From assembly GCA_963770765.1 (NCBI GenBank), contig CAVYQS010000017.1:42910-106909 (forward strand): a DNA stretch of 64,000 nt. Direction: 5' to 3'. Positions 8,767 through 17,199 of this stretch are shown here, piece by piece. A program made the position numbers and the translations under genes. Each line of letters begins with the position of its first letter. Within the stretch, counting starts at the first letter, position 1. The DNA is from CAVPCY01 sp963770765. Lineage in GTDB: Bacteria; Actinomycetota; Coriobacteriia; Anaerosomatales; PHET01. The notes below the pieces were generated by a model. The model saw only the letters and a list, made by a program, of their open reading frames with translations. It ran no database searches and was not told the DNA's origin.

Positions 8767-9432
8767 ATGTCTCACAACCTCTACCGTGAGCAGCACCCGC
8801 TCGTCTTCGTCGTCACGCACTGGATCAACCTGCTGGCGATGCTCTTCCTCACGCTGTCGGGCTTCTACATCCACTACCCGATCTTCCCGGGTGCGATGGG
8901 ACTGGCGCGTGGAACGCACTTCTTCTGGATGTTCGTCCTGCTGATCAACCTCATCGTGCGCGTCGCGCTGGCCTTCTTCGTGAAGACGGCGGTTGTGCAG
9001 AACACCCGTGAGGTCGACACCGACATCAAGAACTGGCTCCCCCAGAAGGAGAACCGCCACCAGATGGTTCCGTGGCTCAAGTACTACCTGTTCATGAAGA
9101 AGGATCACCCGATCTCGGCGAAGTACGGCGTGCTGCAGAAGATCGCCTACATCGCCACGGTGCCCCTGACGCTGATCGCGGCCTACACGGGCTTCTGCCT
9201 ATGGGGGCCCACCAGCGACTGGCCCTTCTTCTTGGCGGGGACGACCTGGGTCGCGACCCTTTTCAACGCTGGCGGCGGCGCCGATCCGATGCCCATGCGC
9301 ATCCTCCACTACTGGATGATGTGGGTCATCTTGATCTTCACCTTCGCGCACGTGTACCTGGCGTCGATCTACGGCTTCGCCCCACTCAAGATCATCTTCG
9401 CGTGGAAAGAGACCGTGGCCGACGAGCACTAG
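8767..9432 (+). CDS. Ni/Fe-hydrogenase b-type cytochrome subunit
   Basis: 221 aa, ATG at 8767 directly after the large-subunit stop. Four hydrophobic segments, with heme-ligand histidines in FVVTHWINLL, ARGTHFFWM, RILHYWMMW and FTFAHVYLAS, match the HyaC/HydC di-heme membrane anchor. It takes electrons from the small subunit and reduces menaquinone in the membrane. Completes a small-large-cytb operon; a strong terminator follows at 9493. Confidence 0.93.
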   Translation: MSHNLYREQHPLVFVVTHWINLLAMLFLTLSGFYIHYPIFPGAMGLARGTHFFWMFVLLINLIVRVALAFFVKTAVVQNTREVDTDIKNWLPQKENRHQMVPWLKYYLFMKKDHPISAKYGVLQKIAYIATVPLTLIAAYTGFCLWGPTSDWPFFLAGTTWVATLFNAGGGADPMPMRILHYWMMWVILIFTFAHVYLASIYGFAPLKIIFAWKETVADEH

Positions 9433-9492
9433 TAGGCGCGACACCACTCCGTGCGACCTTCTTGCACGGCTGGTGGCACCAAGGGACACGAA

Positions 9493-9526
9493 GTGGGCTC
9501 CGGGAAACCGGGGCCCACGTTCTTTT
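9493..9526 (+). terminator. Rho-independent terminator after the hydrogenase operon
   Basis: GTGGGCTCCGG, GAAA loop, CCGGGGCCCAC: an 11-bp stem with one G-U pair, followed by GTTCTTTT. Confidence 0.8.
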
Positions 9527-9648
9527 CCCGCCAATCGAAAGGAATCAGGGGGCGACATCGCGTAGACTATCTGAGAGGTACACAGGTACCTTCGCGGACA
9601 CCGGCACCCGCAAACGACGGACGTCAACAACACTTCGAAAGGGTAGAT

Positions 9649-10974
9649 GTGCTGTCCGAACGGTGTATCTCGCTGGCGTTGGGTGTTCTGAATCGCTCGT
9701 ATCTCGCCACCAGCCCTGCAACGATGGACCGCCTTCCGGCGCCCCAGCAGGGGCACGGCTATGTGCTCTACGCGCACGTTCCCTTCTGCGAGCGACTCTG
9801 CACGTACTGCTCGTTCAACCGGTTCCTCTACAAGGAGAGCTGGGCTCGGTCATACTTCGCGGACCTTCGTGAAGAGATGCGCATGACGGCTCGCCTCGGA
9901 TACGACTTCGCCTCGCTGTATGTGGGCGGTGGCACTCCCACGATCCTGCTCGATGAACTGTGCGACACCATCGATCTCGCAAGAGAGCTCTTCCCGTCGA
10001 TACGAGAGGTCTCAGCCGAGACGTCTCCCAACCACCTGTGCCCCGAACTCGTGACGCAGCTTTCCGAGCGCGTGCAGCGCCTGTCGGTGGGCGTACAGAG
10101 CTTCGATGACCGGCTCCTTCGGCAGATGGACCGCTACGGCAAGTACGGTTGCGGCGAAGAGGTCTTCGAGCGTGTGGCGGGTGTCGCAGGCGCCTTCGAC
10201 TCGTTCAACGTCGACATGATCTTCAACTTCCCGAGCCAGACCGAGGACATCCTGGTCCGCGATATCGAACGGGTGAAGGCGACCGGGGCGAATCAGACCA
10301 CGTTCTATCCGCTGATGGCATCACCTCTGCGTCGCAGCGAGCTCGAGCAGACCGTCGGGGCGATAGACTTCGATCGTGAGGCGCGGTACTACCGACTGAT
10401 CAACGCCGAGCTCAAGCCCGACTTCGATGCGGCCAGCGCATGGACGTTCTCACGAGATCCCCAAGCCATGGTCGACGAGTACATCGTCGACTTCCCCGAG
10501 TACGTGGGAATCGGTTCGGGCGCACTCTCGTTCCTCGACGGTACGATCTATGGGAACACCTTCTCGCTTGCCGAGTACCACGAGCGCGTGCAAGCCGGCC
10601 GGATGGGCGTCGTGAAGCACGGTAAGCGATACAGCACCAGCGCTCTGATGCGCTATCGGTTCGTGACCGACCTGTTCGGACTCAGGCTCGACAAGGCGCG
10701 CTTCAAGGCGGACTTCGGTATACCCGTCGAGCTCGGACTCCCGGTCGAGATGGCGTTCATGTCGCTGGTCGGCGCGTTCGCCACCAATGGGCGAACCGAA
10801 GCCACGCTGACCGAGAAGGGGCGCTATCTCCTGCTCGCGATGATGCGTGAGACGCTCGCCTCATCCAACGACGCTCGCGACCAGGCCCGTGCCGAGCTAC
10901 CGCTTGAAGAGCGGATGTTGCTCCTGGAGGGCGACACGTCGGCCCTCATCGGCGCAGAGGCTATCGCCGGCTGA
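9649..10974 (+). CDS. HemN/HemW-like radical SAM protein (coproporphyrinogen III oxidase family)
   Basis: 441 aa from the GTG at 9649 (GAAAGG upstream); the open frame extends further 5' but that part is not conserved. The motif HVPFCERLCTYCSF (CxxxCxxC) binds the radical-SAM [4Fe-4S] cluster, followed by YVGGGTPTIL and VDMIFNFPSQTEDI as in HemN-like enzymes. A C-terminal HemN-type domain (residues about 310-420) is present. Family members are oxygen-independent coproporphyrinogen oxidases, heme chaperones (HemW) or heme-degrading methyltransferases (ChuW). It sits between the hydrogenase and its maturation protease, and the window has a full set of late heme genes, so a heme role is likely but the exact reaction is open. 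Confidence 0.8.
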   Translation: MLSERCISLALGVLNRSYLATSPATMDRLPAPQQGHGYVLYAHVPFCERLCTYCSFNRFLYKESWARSYFADLREEMRMTARLGYDFASLYVGGGTPTILLDELCDTIDLARELFPSIREVSAETSPNHLCPELVTQLSERVQRLSVGVQSFDDRLLRQMDRYGKYGCGEEVFERVAGVAGAFDSFNVDMIFNFPSQTEDILVRDIERVKATGANQTTFYPLMASPLRRSELEQTVGAIDFDREARYYRLINAELKPDFDAASAWTFSRDPQAMVDEYIVDFPEYVGIGSGALSFLDGTIYGNTFSLAEYHERVQAGRMGVVKHGKRYSTSALMRYRFVTDLFGLRLDKARFKADFGIPVELGLPVEMAFMSLVGAFATNGRTEATLTEKGRYLLLAMMRETLASSNDARDQARAELPLEERMLLLEGDTSALIGAEAIAG

Positions 10975-11040
10975 CGCTTCCACCTAGACTCGGCAGGGCA
11001 GCAACGCAGACCACCGCTGCTCCATTCCCAAGGGAGACTC

Positions 11041-11628
11041 ATGTCTGAAGCGCCACGCATACTTGTCATGGGGGTCGGCAACCCGCTCATGCGCGATGAG
11101 GGTGCTGGCCCTCGTACGGTCGAGATCCTCATGGCCGGGTTCGACTTCCCCGACAACGTCGAGGTCGTCGACTGCGGCACCATGGGCTACACCATCCTCG
11201 ACGTCATTCGAGGGGCCGACCACCTGATCGTGGTGGATGCGCTCAGGACCGACGATCTCGAGCCGGGCACGGTCGTACGGCTCGAACCCGACGACTTCGC
11301 GGCCTCGCAGGTGATGCACTCCCTTCACGATGTGCGCCTCCCGGAGGTACTGCAGGCGGCGTCGCTGATCGGTTCGTCGCCGCAGACGATCGCGATCGGC
11401 ATCCAGATCGAGGAGATCCGCGAGTGGGTGCTCGAGCTCTCCGAGCCGGTCAGCGCCGCACTACCCATCGCGGTCGCTGCGGTGCTCGAGGAGCTCGCTG
11501 CGCTCGGCGTGGAGCCCACCGTGCGCTCCGAGACTACCCTCGACGCCGAGATCATCGAGTCCGTCAGGACGTACGCCCCCTTGCCCGACAAAGCGTTCCG
11601 GCCCTCAGAGGCTGAGGAAACCTCCTAG
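11041..11628 (+). CDS. Hydrogenase maturation endopeptidase (HyaD/HycI family)
   Basis: 195 aa, ATG at 11041 after AAGGGAGAC. Starts ILVMGVGNPLMRDEGAGP, with the Ni-sensing acidic residue in the DEG motif and a second in VVDCGTMG; the HDVRLPEVL stretch supplies the conserved His. The enzyme checks Ni insertion into the large subunit and cuts after the His of the C-terminal motif, here probably after His533 of the selenoprotein. The last 30 residues extend beyond the usual domain. Confidence 0.92.
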   Translation: MSEAPRILVMGVGNPLMRDEGAGPRTVEILMAGFDFPDNVEVVDCGTMGYTILDVIRGADHLIVVDALRTDDLEPGTVVRLEPDDFAASQVMHSLHDVRLPEVLQAASLIGSSPQTIAIGIQIEEIREWVLELSEPVSAALPIAVAAVLEELAALGVEPTVRSETTLDAEIIESVRTYAPLPDKAFRPSEAEETS

Positions 11629-11751
11629 AGAGCCCTCCCCCGCCAATGCTGTCTACCGGCTGCTAAAGGCGTGCTCCGGCGATGCCGAAGAGTATTCCTG
11701 AACGAAGCTGTCAGGTACGACCAGAGCTAACGGCGACATATGGGGGCGCAG

Positions 11752-11955
11752 ATGGGCCGGCTGTACGATTACTGCACAGAGATCCAGGAACACATCAACC
11801 GCAAGGGACTCGACGTGTTCCGGACCCGCGGCGCGCTTGCGCTGCAGTGCGGATTCCTGATCACCTTGGTCAACCCGAACGATCCGGACGATCCCGAGAA
11901 GATCCGCGCGCTGCGTGAAGCCGCCCGCGACATCCTCGGTATCGATCTGGCATAG
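11752..11955 (+). CDS. Small hypothetical protein (67 aa)
   Basis: 67 aa from the ATG at 11752, chosen because GGGGGCGCAG precedes it; an ATG at 11740 is also in frame. MGRLYDYCTEIQEHINRKG then ALALQCGFLITLVNP and a charged helix ending DILGIDLA. Predicted mostly helical and soluble. No recognised family. It ends 13 nt before the multiheme cytochrome and is co-directional, so the two are probably co-transcribed. Confidence 0.5.
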   Translation: MGRLYDYCTEIQEHINRKGLDVFRTRGALALQCGFLITLVNPNDPDDPEKIRALREAARDILGIDLA

Positions 11956-11968
11956 CTCGGGGCTCACC

Positions 11969-14900
11969 ATGAACATCCGTGACCCGCGCCGCCAGACCTT
12001 CCGGCAGCCCGTCAAGACATCAGGCCTGAGAGCGGTCAGGAAGGCACCTCAGCCCAAGCCGCCGGCGAAAGCCAAGTACGCCCTTTTCGCACTCGGAAGC
12101 GTGTTGGCCGTGACGGTCGCTATGGCATGGAACCCCCCCACGCAGACGGTTCACGGATTCACCACCGCGAGCGACTACAACGCTACCAAGGAAAGCGGCT
12201 GCACCAACTCCGGCGAGGGCTGCCACGGCGCAGAGACCGAGTACACGGACTTCAACGCCTACCACCCCGACACTGACTGCACCAGCTGCCATGAGTACGA
12301 GGGCGTCGGATGCATCCCTTGTCACTCTCCACGCGAGCACGAATGCGCGTTGTGCCACGACGGCAGCATGAAGAACGCTCCGGACCGCGTCAGGATCACC
12401 GACCCGTACCCGCACGGTCACTATCGCGAGACCACCCACACCGCAACGGCCACCGACATGAAGGCGGTCGTCAAGGCGTCCGAGGACGGAGAGGCCCAGG
12501 CATCGTGCAAGGAATGCCATTCTCGGGATCTCAAGGCCGCCCACACCGCGGTTCCCGCTGTCGACGGAAGCCCGTACGGATCGGACATCGGCTGCGGCGA
12601 GTGCCACAATGATGTTCGGGCCTTCGGGCAGGCCGAGGTCCTGTCCGACTGGAAGTCGCGCACGTGTGAAGCGTGCCACGGGGTGGATTCGTCCTCACCC
12701 ATGCACTCATCGACGGTCGCCGATCCGGTCGAGGCGACCGACGCCGGATGCAGCGACACCGGCGTGGGATGCCACGACTCCACCGACCTGCATGCCCTCC
12801 ACGCCGACGCTCCCAAGAACTGCTCGGGCAGTGCGAGCAAAGGCGAGCCGGGGTGCCACGATCTCGACATCGAATCCCACCTGCCCACGGCGAAGAGCTG
12901 CGGCGGCGACTCCGAGGATGACTGCCACAGAGGCTCGAACGGTTCGGAGTACCAGCATGAGAACATGGTCGCGTCCCACGGACCCACCACGGGTGTCGCT
13001 GCATCGGGCGTATACGAGGGTGAACGGTGCGGATCCTGTCACTACATGGCACCCGGCACCGCAAGCCTGATCACAGAGCATGCACGAGCGACTTCCGCGA
13101 TGAGCGGGGTCGGAACGGGCTGCGTGCGCTGTCACAACAACGTCTCAGCAGCTGCGGTCGTAGCCGACGGCTGGACCGAGCGCGAAACCAGCGCATCGTG
13201 CTCTGCGTGCCACTCCGGTGACGGCATCCAGGCCGCCCATACGCGAGACCTGACCGCTGCGCATCTTGTGGTCAGCGGCAGTGAGGGCTGTGCGAACAGC
13301 GGCGCCGGCTGTCATCCGACATCGTCGCTAGCCGACGTTGGCACCAGCGCGACCGCGCTCCACTCCAGCTGCCTGCGTTGCCACGCAACCGATTCCTCAA
13401 ATGGCAACGCACCCTACGACCCCACAAAGAAGACCTGCGGGTCCGGACGCGACTGCCACAACGGCACCGGCGAGTTCGAACCGACGTCGGGGATGCATAC
13501 CATCTCCGGCACCGCGGTGGGAGGCACCGATGCCAGGAGCCACACCGCCGGCCAGGCACAGCTGAGCGCGACCTTGGTCGACGAGGCGAGCGGCGTGGTC
13601 ACGGCATGCACCCAGTGCCATAGCGGCGTCCTCGGCACCGAGCATCGTCGATCCAACGCAACGAGTGCGATCGCCGGAACCTGCGTGTCGTGTCACAACG
13701 CGAATGCGGCCGCCAGCGCGGTGGTCAAGGCCGGCTGGCCGACGAAGGACACAGCGCGGGCGTGCGCCGGGTGCCACGCCGGAAGTGCGGCCCCAGCACC
13801 CCATACCGATATCGACACCGCTCACCGGGCCACCGAGTATGGGCGCGACGGCACGCCGCTGGCCGGGTCATGCGCACGCGCCGGCTGCCACACGACGGCC
13901 GACGTGCGTGTCGTACATGCTGAGCTGGGCTGCACCTTCGCCGGCTGCCACTCGAACCGCGGCGACATTCGCGGGCTCGCGGTGATGAGTTGCGGCGGCA
14001 TCGACGATGAGCGCGCGTGCCACGCGGGAAGCGCGCGCCACGCGACAAGGACGACCAAGCACCTCGCCACCGAGATCGACCGCTACGGCAATCCGGTTCC
14101 GGGCAGCTGCCTGCGTGCGGGCTGCCACGCGACCACCGACGTGCGCACGTTGCACGAGACCACGCACTGTGAGACCGCGGGCTGCCACGTAGAGGGCGGA
14201 CCCACGCTGATGACGTGTGGCGGCTCGGCGACGACCGAGGGTTCGTGCCACGCGGGAAGCGCGCGCCACTCCCAGGCATCGACCAAGCACCTCGCCACCG
14301 AGATCGACCGCTACGGCAATCCGGTTCCGGGCAGCTGCCTGCGTGCGGGCTGCCACGCGACCACCGACGTGCGCACGTTGCACGAGACCACGCACTGTGA
14401 GACCGCGGGCTGCCACGTAGAGGGCGGACCCACGCTGATGACGTGTGGCGGCTCGGCGACGACCGAGGGTTCGTGCCACGCGGGAAGCGCGCGCCACTCC
14501 CAGGCATCGACCAAGCACCTCGCCACCGAGATCGACCGCTACGGCAATCCGGTTCCGGGCAGCTGCCTGCGTGCGGGCTGCCACGCGACCACCGACGTGC
14601 GCACGTTGCACGAGACCACGCACTGTGAGACCGCGGGCTGCCACGTAGAGGGCGGACCCACGCTGATGACGTGTGGCGGCTCGGCGACGACCGAGGGTTC
14701 GTGCCACGCGGGAAGCGCGCGCCACTCCCAGGCATCGACCAAGCACCTCGCCACCGAGATCGACCGCTACGGCAATCCGGTTCCGGGCAGCTGCCTGCGT
14801 GCGGGCTGCCACGCGACCACCGACGTGCGCACGTTGCACGAGACCACGCACTGTGAGACCGCGGGCTGCCACGTAGAGGGCGGACCCACGCTGATGACGT

Positions 14901-16126
14901 GTGGCGGCTCGGCGACGACCGAGGGTTCGTGCCACGCGGGAAGCGCGCGCCACTCCCAGGCATCGACCAAGCACCTCGCCACCGAGATCGACCGCTACGG
15001 CAATCCGGTTCCGGGCAGCTGCCTGCGTGCGGGCTGCCACGCGACCACCGACGTGCGCACGTTGCACGAGACCACGCACTGTGAGACCGCGGGCTGCCAC
15101 GTAGAGGGCGGACCCACGCTGATGACGTGTGGCGGCTCGGCGACGACCGAGGGTTCGTGCCACGCGGGAAGCGCGCGCCACTCCCAGGCATCGACCAAGC
15201 ACCTCGCCACCGAAAGGACACCGGACGGGACAGTCACTCCCGGAGCCTGCGCGACGACCGGCTGCCACGCGACCACCGACGTGCGCACGTTGCACGAGAC
15301 CACGCACTGTGAGACCGCCGGCTGCCACGTAGAGGGCGGACCCACGAACATGGGCTGCGGTGGCCAGTCCGGGGACGCGGCGTGCCACATCGGCTTCGGC
15401 CCGACGGACCATAACGCAGACCACTCCACCGACCTGAACGGAACCGTGGGCGGCATCACCTACGGGCCTGGTGAGAACGTCGGATGCATCGGAACGTGCC
15501 ACGCGACCGGACTCGTGGCGGAGCACAGCGCCCGGCTCGGAGCCGGCACGCTGGAAGGCGGCGGTGCGAACGTGTGCAGCATCTGCCACAGTGCGGCCGA
15601 TGGATCGGGCGCCTACGCGTCGAGTCCCGCAGTGACTGCAGCCATCGCGTCCGGTGACAAGCGCTGCATCGCATGCCACGCGAGCGGATCGAGCATCGAC
15701 AGCGCACAGGCGGTCGCCTCGCCACCGTCGACGTGCCTGCCCTCGGCGTCCATCCAAGCGAGCACCGAGCCCCTGACGACACCGGTCGCCGAGTCCTTGC
15801 TCTTGAAGTCGGCCATCCCGACTCCGGCCGATCCAGCCTCTGAAGCTCCCGAGCAGACCGAGGAGAAGCGGGATTCCACGGACTCAACCGGTTCGACTCC
15901 GCCAGCCCAAGAGACGTCGAACACCCCTGACGTGAAGACGCCGCCGACGACGGACGACGACGAAGACGCACAGCCGACGCCGCCGGAGCCACCCGCTGAG
16001 CAGGAACCGGCATCCGAGGAGGAGTGCGAGCGTGAGCCCTCGGACGAGACGACCGAAGCACCGACGATCAAGGCCTCGAGCGCGTCTGGCTCGGAGTGTC
16101 TGGACTGCCACGAGATCAGGGACTGA
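11969..16126 (+). CDS. Giant membrane-anchored multiheme cytochrome c (1385 aa)
   Basis: ATG at 11969. A basic N-terminus and one hydrophobic segment (about residues 36-53, YALFALGSVLAVTVAMAW) export and anchor the protein; the rest is outside the membrane. I count 16 CXXCH, 14 CX4CH and about 14 further C...CH pairs with spacers of 3 or 5-10 residues, giving up to 44 candidate heme sites. Five identical 76-residue units (14057-15196), each with two CX4CH and one CX9CH, fill the centre, followed by a diverged sixth. After the heme region comes an acidic, Pro/Glu/Ser/Thr-rich disordered stretch (about residues 1265-1375) capped by a last CLDCH. A role as electron conduit to extracellular or surface acceptors is an inference from heme number and anchoring. 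Followed by a heme-bearing sensor. Confidence 0.93.
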   Translation: MNIRDPRRQTFRQPVKTSGLRAVRKAPQPKPPAKAKYALFALGSVLAVTVAMAWNPPTQTVHGFTTASDYNATKESGCTNSGEGCHGAETEYTDFNAYHPDTDCTSCHEYEGVGCIPCHSPREHECALCHDGSMKNAPDRVRITDPYPHGHYRETTHTATATDMKAVVKASEDGEAQASCKECHSRDLKAAHTAVPAVDGSPYGSDIGCGECHNDVRAFGQAEVLSDWKSRTCEACHGVDSSSPMHSSTVADPVEATDAGCSDTGVGCHDSTDLHALHADAPKNCSGSASKGEPGCHDLDIESHLPTAKSCGGDSEDDCHRGSNGSEYQHENMVASHGPTTGVAASGVYEGERCGSCHYMAPGTASLITEHARATSAMSGVGTGCVRCHNNVSAAAVVADGWTERETSASCSACHSGDGIQAAHTRDLTAAHLVVSGSEGCANSGAGCHPTSSLADVGTSATALHSSCLRCHATDSSNGNAPYDPTKKTCGSGRDCHNGTGEFEPTSGMHTISGTAVGGTDARSHTAGQAQLSATLVDEASGVVTACTQCHSGVLGTEHRRSNATSAIAGTCVSCHNANAAASAVVKAGWPTKDTARACAGCHAGSAAPAPHTDIDTAHRATEYGRDGTPLAGSCARAGCHTTADVRVVHAELGCTFAGCHSNRGDIRGLAVMSCGGIDDERACHAGSARHATRTTKHLATEIDRYGNPVPGSCLRAGCHATTDVRTLHETTHCETAGCHVEGGPTLMTCGGSATTEGSCHAGSARHSQASTKHLATEIDRYGNPVPGSCLRAGCHATTDVRTLHETTHCETAGCHVEGGPTLMTCGGSATTEGSCHAGSARHSQASTKHLATEIDRYGNPVPGSCLRAGCHATTDVRTLHETTHCETAGCHVEGGPTLMTCGGSATTEGSCHAGSARHSQASTKHLATEIDRYGNPVPGSCLRAGCHATTDVRTLHETTHCETAGCHVEGGPTLMTCGGSATTEGSCHAGSARHSQASTKHLATEIDRYGNPVPGSCLRAGCHATTDVRTLHETTHCETAGCHVEGGPTLMTCGGSATTEGSCHAGSARHSQASTKHLATERTPDGTVTPGACATTGCHATTDVRTLHETTHCETAGCHVEGGPTNMGCGGQSGDAACHIGFGPTDHNADHSTDLNGTVGGITYGPGENVGCIGTCHATGLVAEHSARLGAGTLEGGGANVCSICHSAADGSGAYASSPAVTAAIASGDKRCIACHASGSSIDSAQAVASPPSTCLPSASIQASTEPLTTPVAESLLLKSAIPTPADPASEAPEQTEEKRDSTDSTGSTPPAQETSNTPDVKTPPTTDDDEDAQPTPPEPPAEQEPASEEECEREPSDETTEAPTIKASSASGSECLDCHEIRD
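14057..15196 (+). repeat. Five perfect tandem copies of a 228-bp unit within the multiheme cytochrome gene
   Basis: The unit starting at ACCAAGCACCTCGCCACC recurs at 14057, 14285, 14513, 14741 and 14969 with no base change that I can see; a sixth copy from 15197 diverges after about 15 bases and regains identity from about 15267. Each unit encodes 76 residues with three heme-type motifs. Perfect nucleotide identity implies very recent expansion or ongoing homogenization. Confidence 0.95.
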
Positions 16127-16165
16127 CGGCGCGCGTAACGCCGTTCATACACGGGAGGACGTCAG

Positions 16166-17077
16166 ATGAAGCACATGTCGATCAGAGTGAGGATCCTTGC
16201 AGGGGTCGTGCTGGTGAACCTGCTCGGCGCGATGGTTACGATGGTGTACCTGCACCAGTCGTACTCGGCGAGCGTCGAGGTCAACGCGACGAGGACCGTG
16301 GCGCTTGGAGCGGCCGCATACGAGCAGCTGAGCGCGGGACAGACGATAGACCCGGTCGCCGACCCTGCGGGGGTCGACACCCTTCTCGGCAGGATGAAGG
16401 CGGTCACGGGAGCGGACTACGGCTTCCTGCTCGACCGGTCATCCACCAGCGCCGAGCAGTACGCCGAGTCTCGCGAGTCGGCCGGTCTGCCGGACAACTG
16501 GGACGAGGGTGACGTGTACGTGATCGCTGCGGCGACCGACGAGGCTGCTGCAGCCCGCATGGTGTTCAACGCGACCCCCGACGCCGTACCGGAGATGGGC
16601 AAGACGGTCGGTGTCGAGAACGGTGCGTGCTCAAAGACATGCCACGATGGCATCACCGCCGAGGGCGACTACTGGGGCGTTGCGTGGAGCACTGACTCTC
16701 GCAGCCGCTCGCACGCGGTATTCCCGGTGAGCAATGAATCCGGCACGCCGATCGGGGTAGTGTACGCGGTCGACGAGATCACGGCACAGGCCGATGCTGC
16801 GCGCGCCACGATGATGCAGACTCTGCTCGTCATCAGCGTGACTCTGCTCGTCGCCACGCTTCTCATCGGGGGCATGATCGACGCACTCGTGTTCAAGCGC
16901 ATGAACCGCATGATGCTCGCCATCGAGGACGTCTCGATGCGCGTGGCCGGTGGCGACTTCGACGCGAGGTTCGAGCCCGACGGAACCACCGATGAGATCG
17001 GCCAGTTCGAGGCGTTCTTCGCGAACGTCCTCGACCTCATGACCAGCACGATCAAGTCCCTCGTGCAGTCGAAGTAG
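16166..17077 (+). CDS. Heme-binding periplasmic sensor with HAMP domain, no output domain
   Basis: 303 aa, ATG at 16166 with GGGAGG upstream. First TM at residues about 6-28, an extracytoplasmic domain (about 30-210) carrying CSKTCH, a CX3CH heme-type motif preceded by VENGA, second TM at about 215-240, then a HAMP domain (about 242-295, DEIGQFEAF). It stops right after the HAMP, without kinase, cyclase or MCP signalling region. Similar heme-containing Cache-like domains sense redox or ligands for chemotaxis receptors and kinases. It follows the multiheme cytochrome, so it may monitor the same electron route, possibly acting on a partner through HAMP contacts. The function is inferred. Confidence 0.75.
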   Translation: MKHMSIRVRILAGVVLVNLLGAMVTMVYLHQSYSASVEVNATRTVALGAAAYEQLSAGQTIDPVADPAGVDTLLGRMKAVTGADYGFLLDRSSTSAEQYAESRESAGLPDNWDEGDVYVIAAATDEAAAARMVFNATPDAVPEMGKTVGVENGACSKTCHDGITAEGDYWGVAWSTDSRSRSHAVFPVSNESGTPIGVVYAVDEITAQADAARATMMQTLLVISVTLLVATLLIGGMIDALVFKRMNRMMLAIEDVSMRVAGGDFDARFEPDGTTDEIGQFEAFFANVLDLMTSTIKSLVQSK

Positions 17078-17101
17078 CAAGTAGACACTCCTCCCACCAC
17101 G

Positions 17102-17140
17102 CGAGACGCCCGCTGCGGATAGTACGCGGCGGGCGTCTCG
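17102..17140. terminator. Bidirectional terminator hairpin
   Basis: CGAGACGCCCGCTGCG pairs with CGCGGCGGGCGTCTCG across a 7-nt loop (one G-U pair). It separates the sensor gene (+) from the convergent oxidase gene (-). T-run is weak. Confidence 0.6.
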
Positions 17141-17199
17141 TACTGTGTGGGGCACACGCAGAACGCGCTGCACCCGGGGGGCTTCCCGAACGAGGGCGA

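Noticed and set aside
14057..15196. CRISPR-like regular repeats
   Set aside because: The repeats are contiguous 228-bp coding units without spacers and encode heme motifs in frame.
13725..15221. Long minus-strand open frames across the cytochrome repeats
   Set aside because: They are antisense shadows of the repetitive, GC-rich multiheme cytochrome; their products are Arg/Ser-rich repeats without any domain.
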